Assembly (NCBI GenBank): GCA_030654175.1
Contig: JAURXZ010000024.1
Location: forward strand, 434,001-498,000
From: Bacteroidia bacterium
GTDB lineage: Bacteria > Bacteroidota > Bacteroidia > 2-12-FULL-35-15
Reading direction: 5' to 3'
Length of the DNA stretch: 64,000 bases
The notes under the pieces were generated by a model. That model had not been told where the DNA came from, did no database searches, and saw nothing but the letters and a program-made list of their open reading frames with translations. Position numbers and translations under genes: made by a program. This document shows positions 41,048 through 50,696 of the stretch, in pieces (within the stretch, counting starts at the first letter, position 1; each line of letters opens with the position of its first letter).

Positions 41048-41842
41048 CTATTTATGTGCACTAACAGATTGTACGATCGTAAATCCTGCTTCGTCCATGC
41101 TAAAGGTAATAGAGTCAATTTTATTAGTAAAGTAGTTATACATAATAATACCGATTACAGAACCTCCAATACCAAGTGCTGTGTTGATAAGTGCTTCAGA
41201 AATACCTGTTGCTAGTGCAGTAGTATCAGGAGCACCTGCTTGCGACATTGCAGCAAATGAACGGATCATACCTAATACTGTTCCAATTAGTCCCCAAAGG
41301 GTTGCAATTGTAGCACAGGTAGAAATAACAGATAAGTTTTTAGAAAGCATCGGTAACTCTAATGCAGTAGCTTCTTCAATTTCTTTTTGGATGGCTGCCA
41401 CTTTGCTTTCTTTATCTAAAGACGCATCAGATTGAATGCTTTTTAATTTTTCAACGCCTGCACGTACAACGTTTGCAAGAGATCCTTGTTGTTGATCACA
41501 AGCAGCAATTGCTTCATCAAATTTTTCAGCAGCTACTAATGATTTAATATTACGGATGAACGACTCAACATTACCCTTTCCTTTTGCACGGGCAATGGTC
41601 ATCAAACGCTCTATTGAAAACGTAACAATAATTAAGAAAATAGCCATTAGAATTGGTACAATTATTCCACCCTGATACATCATTCCCAGGTAATCTCCAG
41701 CTTTTGGATGGCCTTCTGCATCAAAGTGTGAAGAATCGCCAAGGATAAACATGTATATTAATACCCCAATTACGATACATACTACAATAGCTAATGACGC
41801 AAATAAAGATTTGAATGCGTTAGATGAATTTGGTTTGCTCAT
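41048..41842 (-). CDS. exbB: ExbB/TolQ/MotA-family proton channel protein
   Basis: 264 residues with four membrane segments. Typical patterns are GIIVPILMAIFLIIVTFSIE (second span), VISTCATIATLWGLIGTVLG and ISEALINTALGIGGSVIGI, where conserved Thr and Gly residues line the channel. It is the first gene of the operon that powers TonB-dependent import. The region upstream (41938-41945) carries a candidate -7 box TAAGTTTG on the minus strand. Confidence 0.95.
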   Translation of the reverse strand: MSKPNSSNAFKSLFASLAIVVCIVIGVLIYMFILGDSSHFDAEGHPKAGDYLGMMYQGGIIVPILMAIFLIIVTFSIERLMTIARAKGKGNVESFIRNIKSLVAAEKFDEAIAACDQQQGSLANVVRAGVEKLKSIQSDASLDKESKVAAIQKEIEEATALELPMLSKNLSVISTCATIATLWGLIGTVLGMIRSFAAMSQAGAPDTTALATGISEALINTALGIGGSVIGIIMYNYFTNKIDSITFSMDEAGFTIVQSVSAHK

Positions 41843-41937
41843 TTCTGTTAATTTTAAGGTTTAAATTTTAAGGTTTAATTTATTCTAAATTGAAAAAAAT
41901 TATAATGCTTTTTATCTGTTTTTTTTAAACAAGGCTC

Positions 41938-41945
41938 CAAACTTA
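41938..41945 (-). promoter_or_regulatory. Candidate -7 box of the exbB operon promoter
   Basis: TAAGTTTG on the minus strand, 95 bases before the exbB start. The -33 element is weak (T-rich), so confidence is moderate. Confidence 0.45.
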
Positions 41946-42115
41946 CTAAATCTATTTTGAAAGTAAAAATTTATCACAAAACTTAATGATTTAGTAAAAA
42001 TGACCCGTTGTCGAACGCAAAACTAAATAATAATATTGTAAGGTGTTATCTCTAATTATTAAACGGTTGTTTTTAAGCTATTAACGGGGGGGAACTCATT
42101 TGCTATGGGTGTGTT

Positions 42116-42739
42116 TTATGATTTTTTTTCTTTAAGATAGGTTCTGATCAGTGGGATCATGGTTATAATAATAAGTCCGATAACAATATAGCCTATGTTT
42201 TTTTGTACCCATTCATAGGTTCCTAAGTAATATCCAACACTTGCCAGCAGACCGATCCAGGCAAAGGCCCCCACTACATTATACACCATAAATTTTTTAA
42301 AATCAATTTGTATCACACCGGCCAAAATAGGGGCAAAGGTGCGGATGATAGGAAGAAAACGACCTAAAATGAGCGTTTTACCCCCGTTTTTATTGTAAAA
42401 TTTTTGAGTGATGGTCAGGTATCTTTTTTTGAAGATCAGCGAATCTTTACGGCTAAATAGCGGAGGACCAACCTTATAGCCGAACCAATATCCTGCCATA
42501 TTTCCAATGATAGCTGCTATGGATAAAGAAATAATTAAAACAAAAATGTTTACCCCTAATAATTCGGGTTTTGAAACGCAGATCATTCCTGAAATGAAAA
42601 TAAGTGAATCACCCGGAAGAAAAAAACCGATCAACAAACCTGTTTCAGCAAATACCACAAACAGTAGCAAAGCCAAGCCTCCATATTGTATAATGGATTC
42701 AGGGTCAGTTAATTGTTTTAAAAAGTCTAAGATATCCAT
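42116..42739 (-). CDS. DedA-family membrane protein
   Basis: 207 residues from ATG 42739. A longer frame runs back into a REP-like repeat. The family marks are GLLIGFFLPGDSLIFISG in the first part, IGNMAGYWFGYKVG in the middle and GKTLILGRFLPIIRTFAPIL with the conserved Arg and Pro. DedA proteins act in lipid flipping and membrane homeostasis. It has its own transcript, with the start placed directly against the repeat pair at 42744-42910. Confidence 0.9.
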   Translation of the reverse strand: MDILDFLKQLTDPESIIQYGGLALLLFVVFAETGLLIGFFLPGDSLIFISGMICVSKPELLGVNIFVLIISLSIAAIIGNMAGYWFGYKVGPPLFSRKDSLIFKKRYLTITQKFYNKNGGKTLILGRFLPIIRTFAPILAGVIQIDFKKFMVYNVVGAFAWIGLLASVGYYLGTYEWVQKNIGYIVIGLIIITMIPLIRTYLKEKKS

Positions 42740-42743
42740 TTTT

Positions 42744-42910
42744 TTCACCACTAAGGCACTAAGACCACTTAGAAACACTAAGTTTCAGGTGGTTTAATTT
42801 GTTTTTACGAAGATCAATTCCCTAAGTAAAAGATCACATTTTAACTGGTTTACCAAAAAAACAAAAAAAACTTAAGTGTTTCTAAGTGGTCTTAGTGCCT
42901 TAGTGGTGGA
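42744..42910. repeat. REP-like inverted repeat pair, CCACTAAGGCACTAAG family, copies 2 and 3
   Basis: Arms 42744-42782 and 42871-42910 are complementary over about 39 bases with one or two mismatches. They enclose about 88 bases with no gene. The left arm starts 5 bases before the dedA ATG, and the right arm touches the symporter stop. Confidence 0.85.
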
Positions 42911-42912
42911 TT

Positions 42913-44160
42913 TTAATCCAGCTTAACATGGTCAATATCAGGTTCTTTTCTGAATGCGTGCAATTCCCCTTCCCATTTGGAAATAACAGCCGTAGCTACG
43001 GCATTACCAACCACATTGGTTGCAGAGCGTCCCATATCTAAGATCTGATCAATACCCAAAAGCAATAACAATCCGGCAACGGGAATATTAAAATGATCGA
43101 GCATCCCGGCAATTACAACTAAGGATGCTCGGGGTATCCCGGCCATTCCTTTGCTTGTTATTAATAATATCAATAGCATCATTATCTGATCGGTAACACT
43201 CATATCAATACCATAAGCTTGTGCAATAAATACCGTTGCAAAGGTCATATACATCATAGAACCATCTAAATTAAAAGAATAACCAAGTGGCAAAACAAAA
43301 CTGATAATACGGTTTCCGCAACCAAAGCGCTCCAGGGATTCTATTGTTTTTGGCATTGCCGCTTCGGAGCTGGCTGTACTGAAAGCCAATAAAACAGGCT
43401 CTTTAATATGGCCCAGCAATTTGAAGAATTTGATCTTGAGAAAAAAACAGATCAGGAAAAGCACCACAAATACAAAGAGAAACAGTCCTAAATAAAAAGT
43501 ACCGATCAGATATAAATAGCCCGTAAGTACGCCCAGGCCCTGTTTAGCAACCACAGCAGCAATAGCACCAAATACCCCTAATGGCGCAAAAGCCATTACA
43601 TAGTTGGTAACTTTAAACATGATGTGTGAAACAGAATCAAAAAAATCAACTACCACTTTACCTGTTTTCCCAATGGAAGCTGCGGCAACACCAAAAAACA
43701 AAGCAAATATTACAATGGGAAGAATTTCGTTTTTTGCCATTACCGCAACAATACTTTCCGGAATAATATGTTCTATGAAGTTGCCTGTGTCAAATCCTTT
43801 TGAAGCTTCAATACCCACTTCCGCGTTTGCTGCAGGTAGTTCAAGTGTCATTGTTTTTCCGGGTTCAAAAACATTTACTAAAAACAAACCAAGTAATAAG
43901 GCAACAATTGCAGCCGTTGTAAAATATAAAAGTGTTTTTATTCCGATACGTCCAACTGATTTAAAATCGCCCACTTTTGCAACACCTACTACCAGCACAG
44001 AAAACACCAATGGAGCAATGATCATTTTGATCAGGCGCATAAAAATGTCGCTCAGGATACGTAAACTTGGAGCAAAATCTTTCCAGAAATAACCTACGAT
44101 TATTCCAAGGGTCATTCCTACAAAAATCTGAACAATTAAACTTGGTTTTTTGAATTTCAT
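42913..44160 (-). CDS. Dicarboxylate/amino acid:cation symporter (DctA/GltP family)
   Basis: 415 residues from ATG 44160, chosen over an upstream frame start because it opens with the usual cationic MKFKKPSLIVQIFVG. Eight spans and two re-entrant loops are present. The conserved motifs are FSTASSEAAMPKTIES (the Ser-rich hairpin) and FSLDGS-type FNLDGSMMYMTFATVF, plus DMGRSATNVVGNAVA for substrate and Na+ binding. It imports C4-dicarboxylates or acidic amino acids. It is a single-gene transcript. Confidence 0.93.
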   Translation of the reverse strand: MKFKKPSLIVQIFVGMTLGIIVGYFWKDFAPSLRILSDIFMRLIKMIIAPLVFSVLVVGVAKVGDFKSVGRIGIKTLLYFTTAAIVALLLGLFLVNVFEPGKTMTLELPAANAEVGIEASKGFDTGNFIEHIIPESIVAVMAKNEILPIVIFALFFGVAAASIGKTGKVVVDFFDSVSHIMFKVTNYVMAFAPLGVFGAIAAVVAKQGLGVLTGYLYLIGTFYLGLFLFVFVVLFLICFFLKIKFFKLLGHIKEPVLLAFSTASSEAAMPKTIESLERFGCGNRIISFVLPLGYSFNLDGSMMYMTFATVFIAQAYGIDMSVTDQIMMLLILLITSKGMAGIPRASLVVIAGMLDHFNIPVAGLLLLLGIDQILDMGRSATNVVGNAVATAVISKWEGELHAFRKEPDIDHVKLD

Positions 44161-44285
44161 GTTTCGTCTTTTCTTAAAAAATAGAACCCTACCTGAGAGG
44201 GTTATTTGAAACAAATATACGTTTTGTATTTATACAATAGGGGAAAGAATATCAAAGCATCTGAGTGCGATTTACATAAATCAAT

Positions 44286-44608
44286 GTCATCCCGAGCTTT
44301 TGCGAGGGATCTTGTTAATCATTGTGATAATGTCCTTAATAACCTGAGTTCGATTAATAAAACAATAAGAATCAGGGCTAAAGCCCCAATAAAATAAACA
44401 CATTTCAACCACGGTCTGAAGACCGTGGTTATAAAAAACGAAGACTATGCGAATCAAAATAGCAATTACCATTTAGGGGGGAATAATAACCACGACTTTT
44501 AAGACGTGGGTTTAACCAAAGAACCCATTATTATAAGGCTTTAGCCTAGAGTATTAATCGAACTCTGGTTAATAGCAACAAGATCCCTCGCGAAAAGCTC
44601 GGGATGAC
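44286..44608. repeat. Nested palindromic element (about 320 bp)
   Basis: Nested inverted arms read inwards. Outer arms 44286-44316 and 44577-44608 (GTCATCCCGAGC ... GGGATCTTGTT) differ by one indel. Second arms 44341-44358 and 44553-44570 (AACCTGAGTTCGATTAAT type) differ by one base. Third are 44375-44387 and 44536-44547 (GGGCTAAAGCCC type). Two inner hairpins follow, at 44407-44430 (AACCACGGTCT / AGACCGTGGTT, perfect) and 44489-44513. No gene lies inside. The whole could fold into one long cruciform or RNA structure. Confidence 0.85.
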
Positions 44609-44688
44609 GGAGGTATAGAAAACTTGGTGATACTCAAGGGTGGGCGATACGAAATTCACCTCAATATTTCAGAAATAATACTTCAGAT

Positions 44689-45558
44689 CTAATAATACAG
44701 ATCATCTGCTTTTAAACGAAGATACTTGCGTACCGCCAGAGAGGTGCTTATCCAGGAAATAATAATTCCAAGTATAATTACCAGTCCGAATAATGTGGCA
44801 AGCATTTTTTCATCTTGCAACTCCGCTAATTCAGGTAATTGTTTTTGAGCAAAATAAAGAACACCAATAAGCATAAGTATGGCAATGGTGGCCCCGTAAA
44901 TACCATGTTTAATGCCTTTTAATACAAATGGCCTTCTTACAAAACTTTGGGTGGCTCCAACCAGCTGCATCGTTTTAATAATAAAACGCTTGCTGTATAT
45001 CGAAAGACGAATTGTGTTGTTGATCAGCGCAAGGGCAATAACCATAAGCAATCCACTGAAAATTAAAATAACAAGACTGATTTTTTTTACATTTTCGTTG
45101 ATCATCGTTACCAATGATTTTTGATAAACCACTTCTTTTACCAATTTGCTTCCGGTCAGCTCTTTTTCAATCATCGTAAGGCTGTCGGTATTTGCATACG
45201 CGGCTTTTACATGAACATTGATGGATGGAAGTAAAGGATTATAACCTAAAAAATCAATAAAGTCTTCCCCAAGATCTTCCTGTAAGCGTTTTGCAGCATC
45301 TTCTTTGGTAATAAATTCGGTTGACTTAACGTAATCAGAGATGTCTAAGGTTTTTGTTAAATGCTGAATATCTGCTTCTTTAGCCGTTTCATTCAAAATG
45401 ATCTGAATGCCAATATTTTCTTTCAGGTTATCAGATAGTTTATTGGTGTTAAGTATGATAATACCTAACAATCCGAGCATAAACAATACCAACGAAAGGC
45501 TCACTACTGTTGTAATTGATGCCCCTACTAATTTTCTTTTTGAATATATATCAAACAC
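44689..45558 (-). CDS. ftsX: Cell-division permease-like protein FtsX
   Basis: 289 residues with four membrane segments (residues about 15-35, 160-182, 215-235, 250-272). The extracellular loop contains VKSTEFITKEDAAKRLQEDL and FLGYNPLLPSINV, and the cytoplasmic side has IKTMQLVGATQSFVRRPFVL, both hallmark FtsX patterns. With FtsE it forms an ABC-like complex that controls septal peptidoglycan hydrolases. ftsE is not beside it here. It is a single-gene transcript. Confidence 0.93.
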   Translation of the reverse strand: MFDIYSKRKLVGASITTVVSLSLVLFMLGLLGIIILNTNKLSDNLKENIGIQIILNETAKEADIQHLTKTLDISDYVKSTEFITKEDAAKRLQEDLGEDFIDFLGYNPLLPSINVHVKAAYANTDSLTMIEKELTGSKLVKEVVYQKSLVTMINENVKKISLVILIFSGLLMVIALALINNTIRLSIYSKRFIIKTMQLVGATQSFVRRPFVLKGIKHGIYGATIAILMLIGVLYFAQKQLPELAELQDEKMLATLFGLVIILGIIISWISTSLAVRKYLRLKADDLYY

Positions 45559-45734
45559 GTGGCTATTTTTTTCTGCTACTAAAGTAGCTGTTTTAATTAT
45601 GCCTCTTTTGTTAGATCCAATTTGAAATAAACAATGAAAGGTTGATAACTATAAAACAATTCGCTCCATCTCGAGCCGGGGGTTGAGAAAGAGGGTGTTT
45701 ATGAAACAACCTGTATTAAGGAATATTTATACTT

Positions 45735-45890
45735 TTACAATGGTTTATTCCCTTGAATTATTCTAAGTATTACCGCGATAACAGCAATGACCAGTAGTAT
45801 ATGTATCAATCCACCAGCGTGATACCCCAAAAAACCTATAAGCCAAAATATTATCAATATAACAGCTATGTAGTAAAGTAAATTTCCCAT
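45735..45890 (-). CDS. lmo0937-like small membrane protein
   Basis: 51 residues: MGNLLYYIAVILIIFWLIGF then LGYHAGGLIHILLVIAVIAV and a basic end RIIQGNKPL. This is the two-span pattern of the lmo0937 family (DUF5670), small proteins often induced with general stress genes. A sister copy lies at 46327-46485, with a CsbD-like gene between them. Function unknown. Confidence 0.75.
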   Translation of the reverse strand: MGNLLYYIAVILIIFWLIGFLGYHAGGLIHILLVIAVIAVILRIIQGNKPL

Positions 45891-45971
45891 GATGTTTTAG
45901 ATTTAAAAGTTTAATTTAAATTGTTGTATTTTTTCTGAATTCTTTTTTTGCAACTACCCGGGTAATGGAAC

Positions 45972-46054
45972 AGAACGCAGATGACGCAGATTGCTTATGA
46001 TTACAAGAGGTTTTTATCTGTGTTTGTCTGAGCATTCTGCGTTATCCGCGTTCT
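45972..46054. repeat. REP-like inverted repeat, AACGCAGATGACGCAGAT family
   Basis: Left arm 45972-45992 and right arm 46034-46054 are complementary in about 18 of 21 bases. They lie between the lmo0937-like and csbD-like genes. Confidence 0.7.
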
Positions 46055-46104
46055 ATTTATTTGTCCATTTGGTGAGCAGTAACCTTTTGTTTTCTAATTC
46101 TGAA

Positions 46105-46308
46105 TTAATTGCTTTTTGACTGCAGTTTTTCAAATGTATCTTCTAATTCTTCTTGCGTCTTTCCCAGTTTTTTTTCCAGACGCCCTAACAGTTCGTCTTC
46201 TTTACCTTCTACAAATAGTAGATCATCATCAGTTAAATTGGCATACTTTTGTTTAAGCTGACCTTTTAGCACGTTCCAGTTTCCTTTAATTTTCAGTTTT
46301 GTTGTCAT
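46105..46308 (-). CDS. CsbD-family stress protein
   Basis: 67 residues. The CsbD pattern is clear: [20 protein letters not shown], then [20 protein letters not shown] and a Gln-rich helical end. These small, hydrophilic proteins are induced by general stress (sigma B or similar) in many bacteria, and their biochemical role is unknown. The flanking lmo0937-like genes suggest one stress-response cluster. Confidence 0.88.
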   Translation of the reverse strand: MTTKLKIKGNWNVLKGQLKQKYANLTDDDLLFVEGKEDELLGRLEKKLGKTQEELEDTFEKLQSKSN

Positions 46309-46326
46309 TTTGTTTTAGTTTTTAGT

Positions 46327-46485
46327 TTAATTATTTTGTTTTCTTCTACGGATTAATCTCAGCAATACCGCAATAACAGCCAATAGGAGCAAAAGGTGTA
46401 TCAATGCCCCAATCGAGTATGCCAAAAAACCTATGGCCCAAATTATTACTAGTAGTATTGCTATATAATAAAGCAAATTTTCCAT
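46327..46485 (-). CDS. lmo0937-like small membrane protein, sister copy
   Basis: 52 residues: MENLLYYIAILLVIIWAIGF, then LAYSIGALIHLLLLLAVIAV and a basic end RLIRRRKQNN. It is about 60 per cent identical by eye to the 45735-45890 product, so the pair is a recent duplication. It begins a short stress cluster together with the CsbD gene, 18 bases downstream. Confidence 0.75.
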   Translation of the reverse strand: MENLLYYIAILLVIIWAIGFLAYSIGALIHLLLLLAVIAVLLRLIRRRKQNN

Positions 46486-46522
46486 TCTGTTTTAGTAACT
46501 GATGTTACGCAGTTCTTTTTTT

Positions 46523-46624
46523 AACGCAGAGCTCGCAGAGATTTTACGCAGAGTGCCGCAGAGTTAATATTTATTGTGTTTCTCTGCGGCTCTCTGCATA
46601 TATTTTTCTCAGCGAACTCCGCGG
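46523..46624. repeat. REP-like inverted repeat, ACGCAGAG family
   Basis: Arms 46523-46563 and 46582-46624 are complementary at about three of four positions (AACGCAGAGCTCGCAGAG against CTCAGCGAACTCCGCGGT). The pair lies between the stress cluster and the outer-membrane barrel gene. Confidence 0.7.
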
Positions 46625-46649
46625 TAAATTGTTTTTTTTATTGAATCAA

Positions 46650-47405
46650 CTACAACAGAAATGTAAATCCAATATATCCTGCATAGGTTTGTGTGCGTTT
46701 TTTCTGTAAAATATAATAGGAATCTGTTTCCAATGTTTTGCTACGGTCACTGATGTCAATTAAACCCGTAACCCCACGAAATCCTATATCAAATCGAATA
46801 GTTCGTGCTGCATTAAGGCCGAAATCTAAACCTCCTCCATAGGCAACACCAAAGTCATTCTCTTTCACAGCCAGTACCGCTGTTGTACTTGTATTGCCAT
46901 TAGCTGTTCCACTGGTTTTTACGCTTGAACCCACATTTATACCCAACTGTGGTCCTACTACAACATTTAAATTAACTGCATTGGTTCTGTTTACATTTAA
47001 TGATAATAACAAGGGGATATTCACATAGTTTATATCTATTTCCCTGTCTAAGGTATGGTCTGCATATTTCTGAGAAAGAGTACTGTAAAGCACCTCCACC
47101 TGCAAACCCATATGTTTATTGAAATTATACCCCAACAATCCGCCATACCCGTAACTCAGAACAGCCGAACCCTCTACTGTATTTCCATCGGAATTTTGAA
47201 CTTTTAGGTCGGATGTTGTTGGCATAAAGCGAACACCCAATACCATGACAGGAAAGTCCCGAACAGGTTTTTCGGTAACTTCTTCTGTTACCAGAATTAT
47301 ATCTTTTGAAAAATTATTACCTGCATTATTATCTGTATTTACTTGGGCCTGACTTGTTGAAAGAAGGAACATTGTTCCTACTGCAACGTGAATGTACTTT
47401 TTCAT
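46650..47405 (-). CDS. Outer-membrane beta-barrel protein (PorT/OmpA-like barrel)
   Basis: 251 residues. Signal peptide (KKYIHVAVGTMFLLSTSQAQ) followed by an eight- to ten-strand barrel with aromatic-rich strands (LGYNFNKHMGLQVEVLYSTL, INYVNIPLLLSLNV, NLNVVVGPQLGINVGSS) and a final strand TYAGYIGFTFLL. This is the outer-membrane beta-barrel family common in Bacteroidota. A pore or adhesion function cannot be told apart. A candidate -7 box lies 28 bases upstream. Confidence 0.85.
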   Translation of the reverse strand: MKKYIHVAVGTMFLLSTSQAQVNTDNNAGNNFSKDIILVTEEVTEKPVRDFPVMVLGVRFMPTTSDLKVQNSDGNTVEGSAVLSYGYGGLLGYNFNKHMGLQVEVLYSTLSQKYADHTLDREIDINYVNIPLLLSLNVNRTNAVNLNVVVGPQLGINVGSSVKTSGTANGNTSTTAVLAVKENDFGVAYGGGLDFGLNAARTIRFDIGFRGVTGLIDISDRSKTLETDSYYILQKKRTQTYAGYIGFTFLL

Positions 47406-47432
47406 GATAAATTTGTTTTAATGTTTATACAA

Positions 47433-47440
47433 CAAAGGTA
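47433..47440 (-). promoter_or_regulatory. Candidate -7 box (TACCTTTG) of the outer-membrane barrel gene
   Basis: TACCTTTG on the minus strand, 28 bases before the start codon. The -33 element is less clear. Confidence 0.5.
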
Positions 47441-47584
47441 TATCTGCGTGAAAGCAGAAGAAATGATTTCCTATATTGAAATAAATGACTGAAATCAAAA
47501 CGGTGCATCCTAAAACTTAATGACATCAGCAAACAGAGCGATGTTTTTTGTATCTTCGTAACCTAAATTTATTTACAGAACGTC

Positions 47585-47661
47585 ATGCTGAACTTATTTC
47601 AGCATCCTCATGTTGAGATTCCGAAATCACCGATAGTTATCGGGACAGGCAAGTTCGGAAT
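47585..47661. repeat. Two REP-like hairpins in the leuS leader
   Basis: ATGCTGAACTTATTTCAGCAT (47585-47605) is an almost perfect hairpin. A second hairpin has outer arms ATTCCGAA / TTCGGAAT (47618-47625, 47654-47661) and an inner palindrome CCGATAGTTATCGG (47630-47643). They lie between the leuS promoter region and its ATG. Confidence 0.75.
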
Positions 47662-47682
47662 GACTTTAAGAATCAGATCAAA

Positions 47683-50652
47683 ATGGAATACGATTTCAGG
47701 GAAGTAGAAAAAAAGTGGCAAGCCTATTGGGCTGCAAACAAAACGTATAGAACAGAAGATAATTCTTCTAAACCTAAATATTTTGTTTTGGATATGTTCC
47801 CCTATCCAAGCGGTGCAGGTCTGCATGTGGGGCATCCATTGGGATACATCGCATCCGATATTTTTGCACGTTATAAACGATTGAAAGGGTTTAATGTATT
47901 GCACCCCATGGGTTATGATTCATTTGGTTTGCCTGCCGAACAATATGCTATTCAAACAGGCCAGCATCCGCGTATTACAACAGAAAATAACATTGCACGT
48001 TACCGCGAACAGCTTGATAAAATAGGCTTTTCATTCGACTGGGACCGCGAAGTCAGAACTTCCGATCCTCAATATTATAAATGGACACAATGGATCTTTA
48101 TTCAATTGTTTAATTCGTGGTATAACAAAAAAAGCAATAAAGCAGAGAAGATCGAGACATTGATCGCTGAATTTGAAAAGGCTGGAAACGCTAATATTAA
48201 AGCTGCTTGTGAACTGACAGAAACATTCAGTTCATCGGATTGGAATGCCTTTTCTGAAAAAGACAGATCAGATGTTTTATTGAATTACCGCTTAGCATTT
48301 TTAAGTAATACAATGGTGAACTGGTGCCCGCAATTGGGCACAGTGCTTGCCAATGAAGAAGTGAAAGAAGGTGTTTCTGAACGTGGCGGTTATCCTGTTG
48401 AACGTAAATTAATGAAACAGTGGAGCCTGCGCATTACCGCGTATGCGGATCGTTTGCTTACTGATCTGGATGCGCTTGACTGGACAGAATCCATTAAAGA
48501 AGCGCAACGCAACTGGATTGGAAAATCCGAAGGGACTTCGCTTAAGTTCACAATCGCTCCCTCTCCTGAAGGAGAGGGCCGGGGTGAGGTAGAAGTTTTT
48601 ACCACCCGCCCCGACACCATTTTCGGAGTATCCTTTGTAACGCTTGCTCCGGAGCATGAGCTTGTTGAAAAACTAACAACACCTGAGCAAAAAAAAGCGG
48701 TGGATGAATACATCACGTTGGCTAAAAGCCGCAGTGAGCGTGAGCGTATGGCGGATGTTAAAAAAATAACAGGCGTATTTACCGGTGCTTATGTAATTCA
48801 TCCTTTCACCGAAAAACAAGTTCCGATATGGATCGGTGATTATGTATTGGCAGGATATGGAACAGGTGCTGTAATGGCTGTTCCCGCGCACGATTCCCGC
48901 GACTATGCGTTTGCGAATCATTTTGGTATTGACAAACTGATCATCATACAACCACCTGTTGAATGGGATTTTGAAAAAAATTCATTTGATGAAAAAGAGG
49001 GAACACTTATCAATTCTGACTTTTTAAATGGCCTGGAAGTAAAAGCTGCGATTAAAAAAATAATTGCTGTAATTGAAGAGAGAGGATTAGGAAAAGGAAA
49101 AACTAATTTCCGTTTGCGTGATGCGATATTTGGCCGTCAACGCTATTGGGGAGAGCCTATTCCGGTGTATTACGAAAACGGAATTCCGAAAGTGTTATCT
49201 GAAAATGAATTGCCTTTATTGCTTCCCGAAGTAGATAAATATTTACCTACCGAAACCGGTGAACCGCCATTGGCACGTGCGAAGGATTGGAAATACAAAG
49301 GTGAGTTTGAATACGAATATTCTACAATGCCGGGCTGGGCAGGTTCTTCCTGGTATTTCTTGAGATACATGGATGCCCACAATGATAAAGCATTTGCTTC
49401 AAAAGAAGCAATTGATTATTGGCAAAATGTGGACTTATACATTGGTGGTGCAGAGCATGCCACAGGGCATTTATTATACATCCGTTTCTGGACAAAGTTT
49501 TTAAATGACCTTGGATTGATCCCTGTTACAGAACCTGCGAAGAAATTGATTAACCAAGGGATGATACAGGGGGTGAGTGCTTTTGTTTATCGCTTCATTT
49601 ATTCGGATGAAAATGGAAAACCCACTATCCCAATTTTTGTATCAAAAAACATTGCTCTTAAGCCCTTAAATGATGATGTGAATTTAATTAATAAAATTGA
49701 CGACATTATACATAGTCAATTCTCTTTTTATGAAAAAGGAAAAAGATTTCATCTTGCTCCCCATAATTTTTCCAAAGCACACGTTGATGTAAACATAGTA
49801 AATAACGACATTTTGGATATTGAAGCTTTCAAAAATTGGAGAGAAGAATATAAAGATGCAATTTTTATTACTGAAGAAAACGGAAATTACATTTGCGGAA
49901 GCGAAGTAGAAAAAATGTCCAAATCAAAATGGAATGTAGTGAGCCCTGATAAAATTGTTGAGGAGCAAGGTGCCGATTGTTTGCGTTTATACGAAATGTT
50001 CCTTGGACCATTAGAACAAAGCAAACCGTGGAGTACCAGCGGCATTTCAGGAGTTTCAAATTTTATTCGTAAGCTTTGGAGGTTATATCACAATGGTGAT
50101 GAATTGAATATTTCAAACGAACCAGCAACCAGACCAGAACTAAAAACACTACACAAAACCATCAAAAAAATTGCTCAGGACATTGAGAATTTCTCTTTCA
50201 ATACTTCGGTAAGTAGTTTTATGATCTGTGTAAATGAGTTAACAGAATTCAAATGCAATAAACGTGAAGTGTTAGAGCCTTTGGCAATACTAATGGCACC
50301 TTATGCTCCGCACATTGCAGAAGAACTTTGGATTAGATTGCATCCTGAATTTGAAGCAATAAGAAATAATGCAAAATTAGGATTGATAAAACCTACTTTA
50401 ACAAAAGAATTTAGCATTACTTATGCAACATTCCCTATTTGTAATGAAGATTATTTAGTTGAAAGTTCATTCAATTATCCAATTTCATTTAATGGAAAAA
50501 CCCGTTTCTTTCAGGAGTACGACCGTTCTTTGTCAAAAGAAGATGTTGAAAAGGAGGTACTTAATCTGGATCAAACACAAAAATACCTGGAAGGGAAAGC
50601 ACCTAAAAAGGTTATTGTGGTGCACAATAAGATCGTGAATATTGTTATTTAA
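47683..50652 (+). CDS. leuS: Leucyl-tRNA synthetase
   Basis: 989 residues, longer than most bacterial LeuRS. The class I motifs are the HIGH equivalent HVGH (residues 48-51, [12 protein letters not shown]) and EKMSKSKWN (about 744). The editing domain shows [14 protein letters not shown] and [16 protein letters not shown]. Residues about 293-303 ([12 protein letters not shown]) come from an inserted palindrome and are not part of the family. A Bacteroidota-type insertion lies at residues about 640-730. It charges tRNA(Leu) and edits misactivated amino acids. It is a single-gene transcript. Confidence 0.97.
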   Translation: MEYDFREVEKKWQAYWAANKTYRTEDNSSKPKYFVLDMFPYPSGAGLHVGHPLGYIASDIFARYKRLKGFNVLHPMGYDSFGLPAEQYAIQTGQHPRITTENNIARYREQLDKIGFSFDWDREVRTSDPQYYKWTQWIFIQLFNSWYNKKSNKAEKIETLIAEFEKAGNANIKAACELTETFSSSDWNAFSEKDRSDVLLNYRLAFLSNTMVNWCPQLGTVLANEEVKEGVSERGGYPVERKLMKQWSLRITAYADRLLTDLDALDWTESIKEAQRNWIGKSEGTSLKFTIAPSPEGEGRGEVEVFTTRPDTIFGVSFVTLAPEHELVEKLTTPEQKKAVDEYITLAKSRSERERMADVKKITGVFTGAYVIHPFTEKQVPIWIGDYVLAGYGTGAVMAVPAHDSRDYAFANHFGIDKLIIIQPPVEWDFEKNSFDEKEGTLINSDFLNGLEVKAAIKKIIAVIEERGLGKGKTNFRLRDAIFGRQRYWGEPIPVYYENGIPKVLSENELPLLLPEVDKYLPTETGEPPLARAKDWKYKGEFEYEYSTMPGWAGSSWYFLRYMDAHNDKAFASKEAIDYWQNVDLYIGGAEHATGHLLYIRFWTKFLNDLGLIPVTEPAKKLINQGMIQGVSAFVYRFIYSDENGKPTIPIFVSKNIALKPLNDDVNLINKIDDIIHSQFSFYEKGKRFHLAPHNFSKAHVDVNIVNNDILDIEAFKNWREEYKDAIFITEENGNYICGSEVEKMSKSKWNVVSPDKIVEEQGADCLRLYEMFLGPLEQSKPWSTSGISGVSNFIRKLWRLYHNGDELNISNEPATRPELKTLHKTIKKIAQDIENFSFNTSVSSFMICVNELTEFKCNKREVLEPLAILMAPYAPHIAEELWIRLHPEFEAIRNNAKLGLIKPTLTKEFSITYATFPICNEDYLVESSFNYPISFNGKTRFFQEYDRSLSKEDVEKEVLNLDQTQKYLEGKAPKKVIVVHNKIVNIVI
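48559..48589 (+). repeat. Palindromic element inserted in frame inside leuS
   Basis: CCCTCTCCTGAAGGAGAGGG (8-bp perfect arms around TGAA) followed by CCGGGGTGAGG. It resembles a repeat family found between genes in Bacteroidota. Here it adds residues to the LeuRS editing domain without a frameshift. Confidence 0.8.
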
Positions 50653-50696
50653 AAAAGTTGAGGTGAAAGACTCACAACTCTTTCATTGATAATGTT

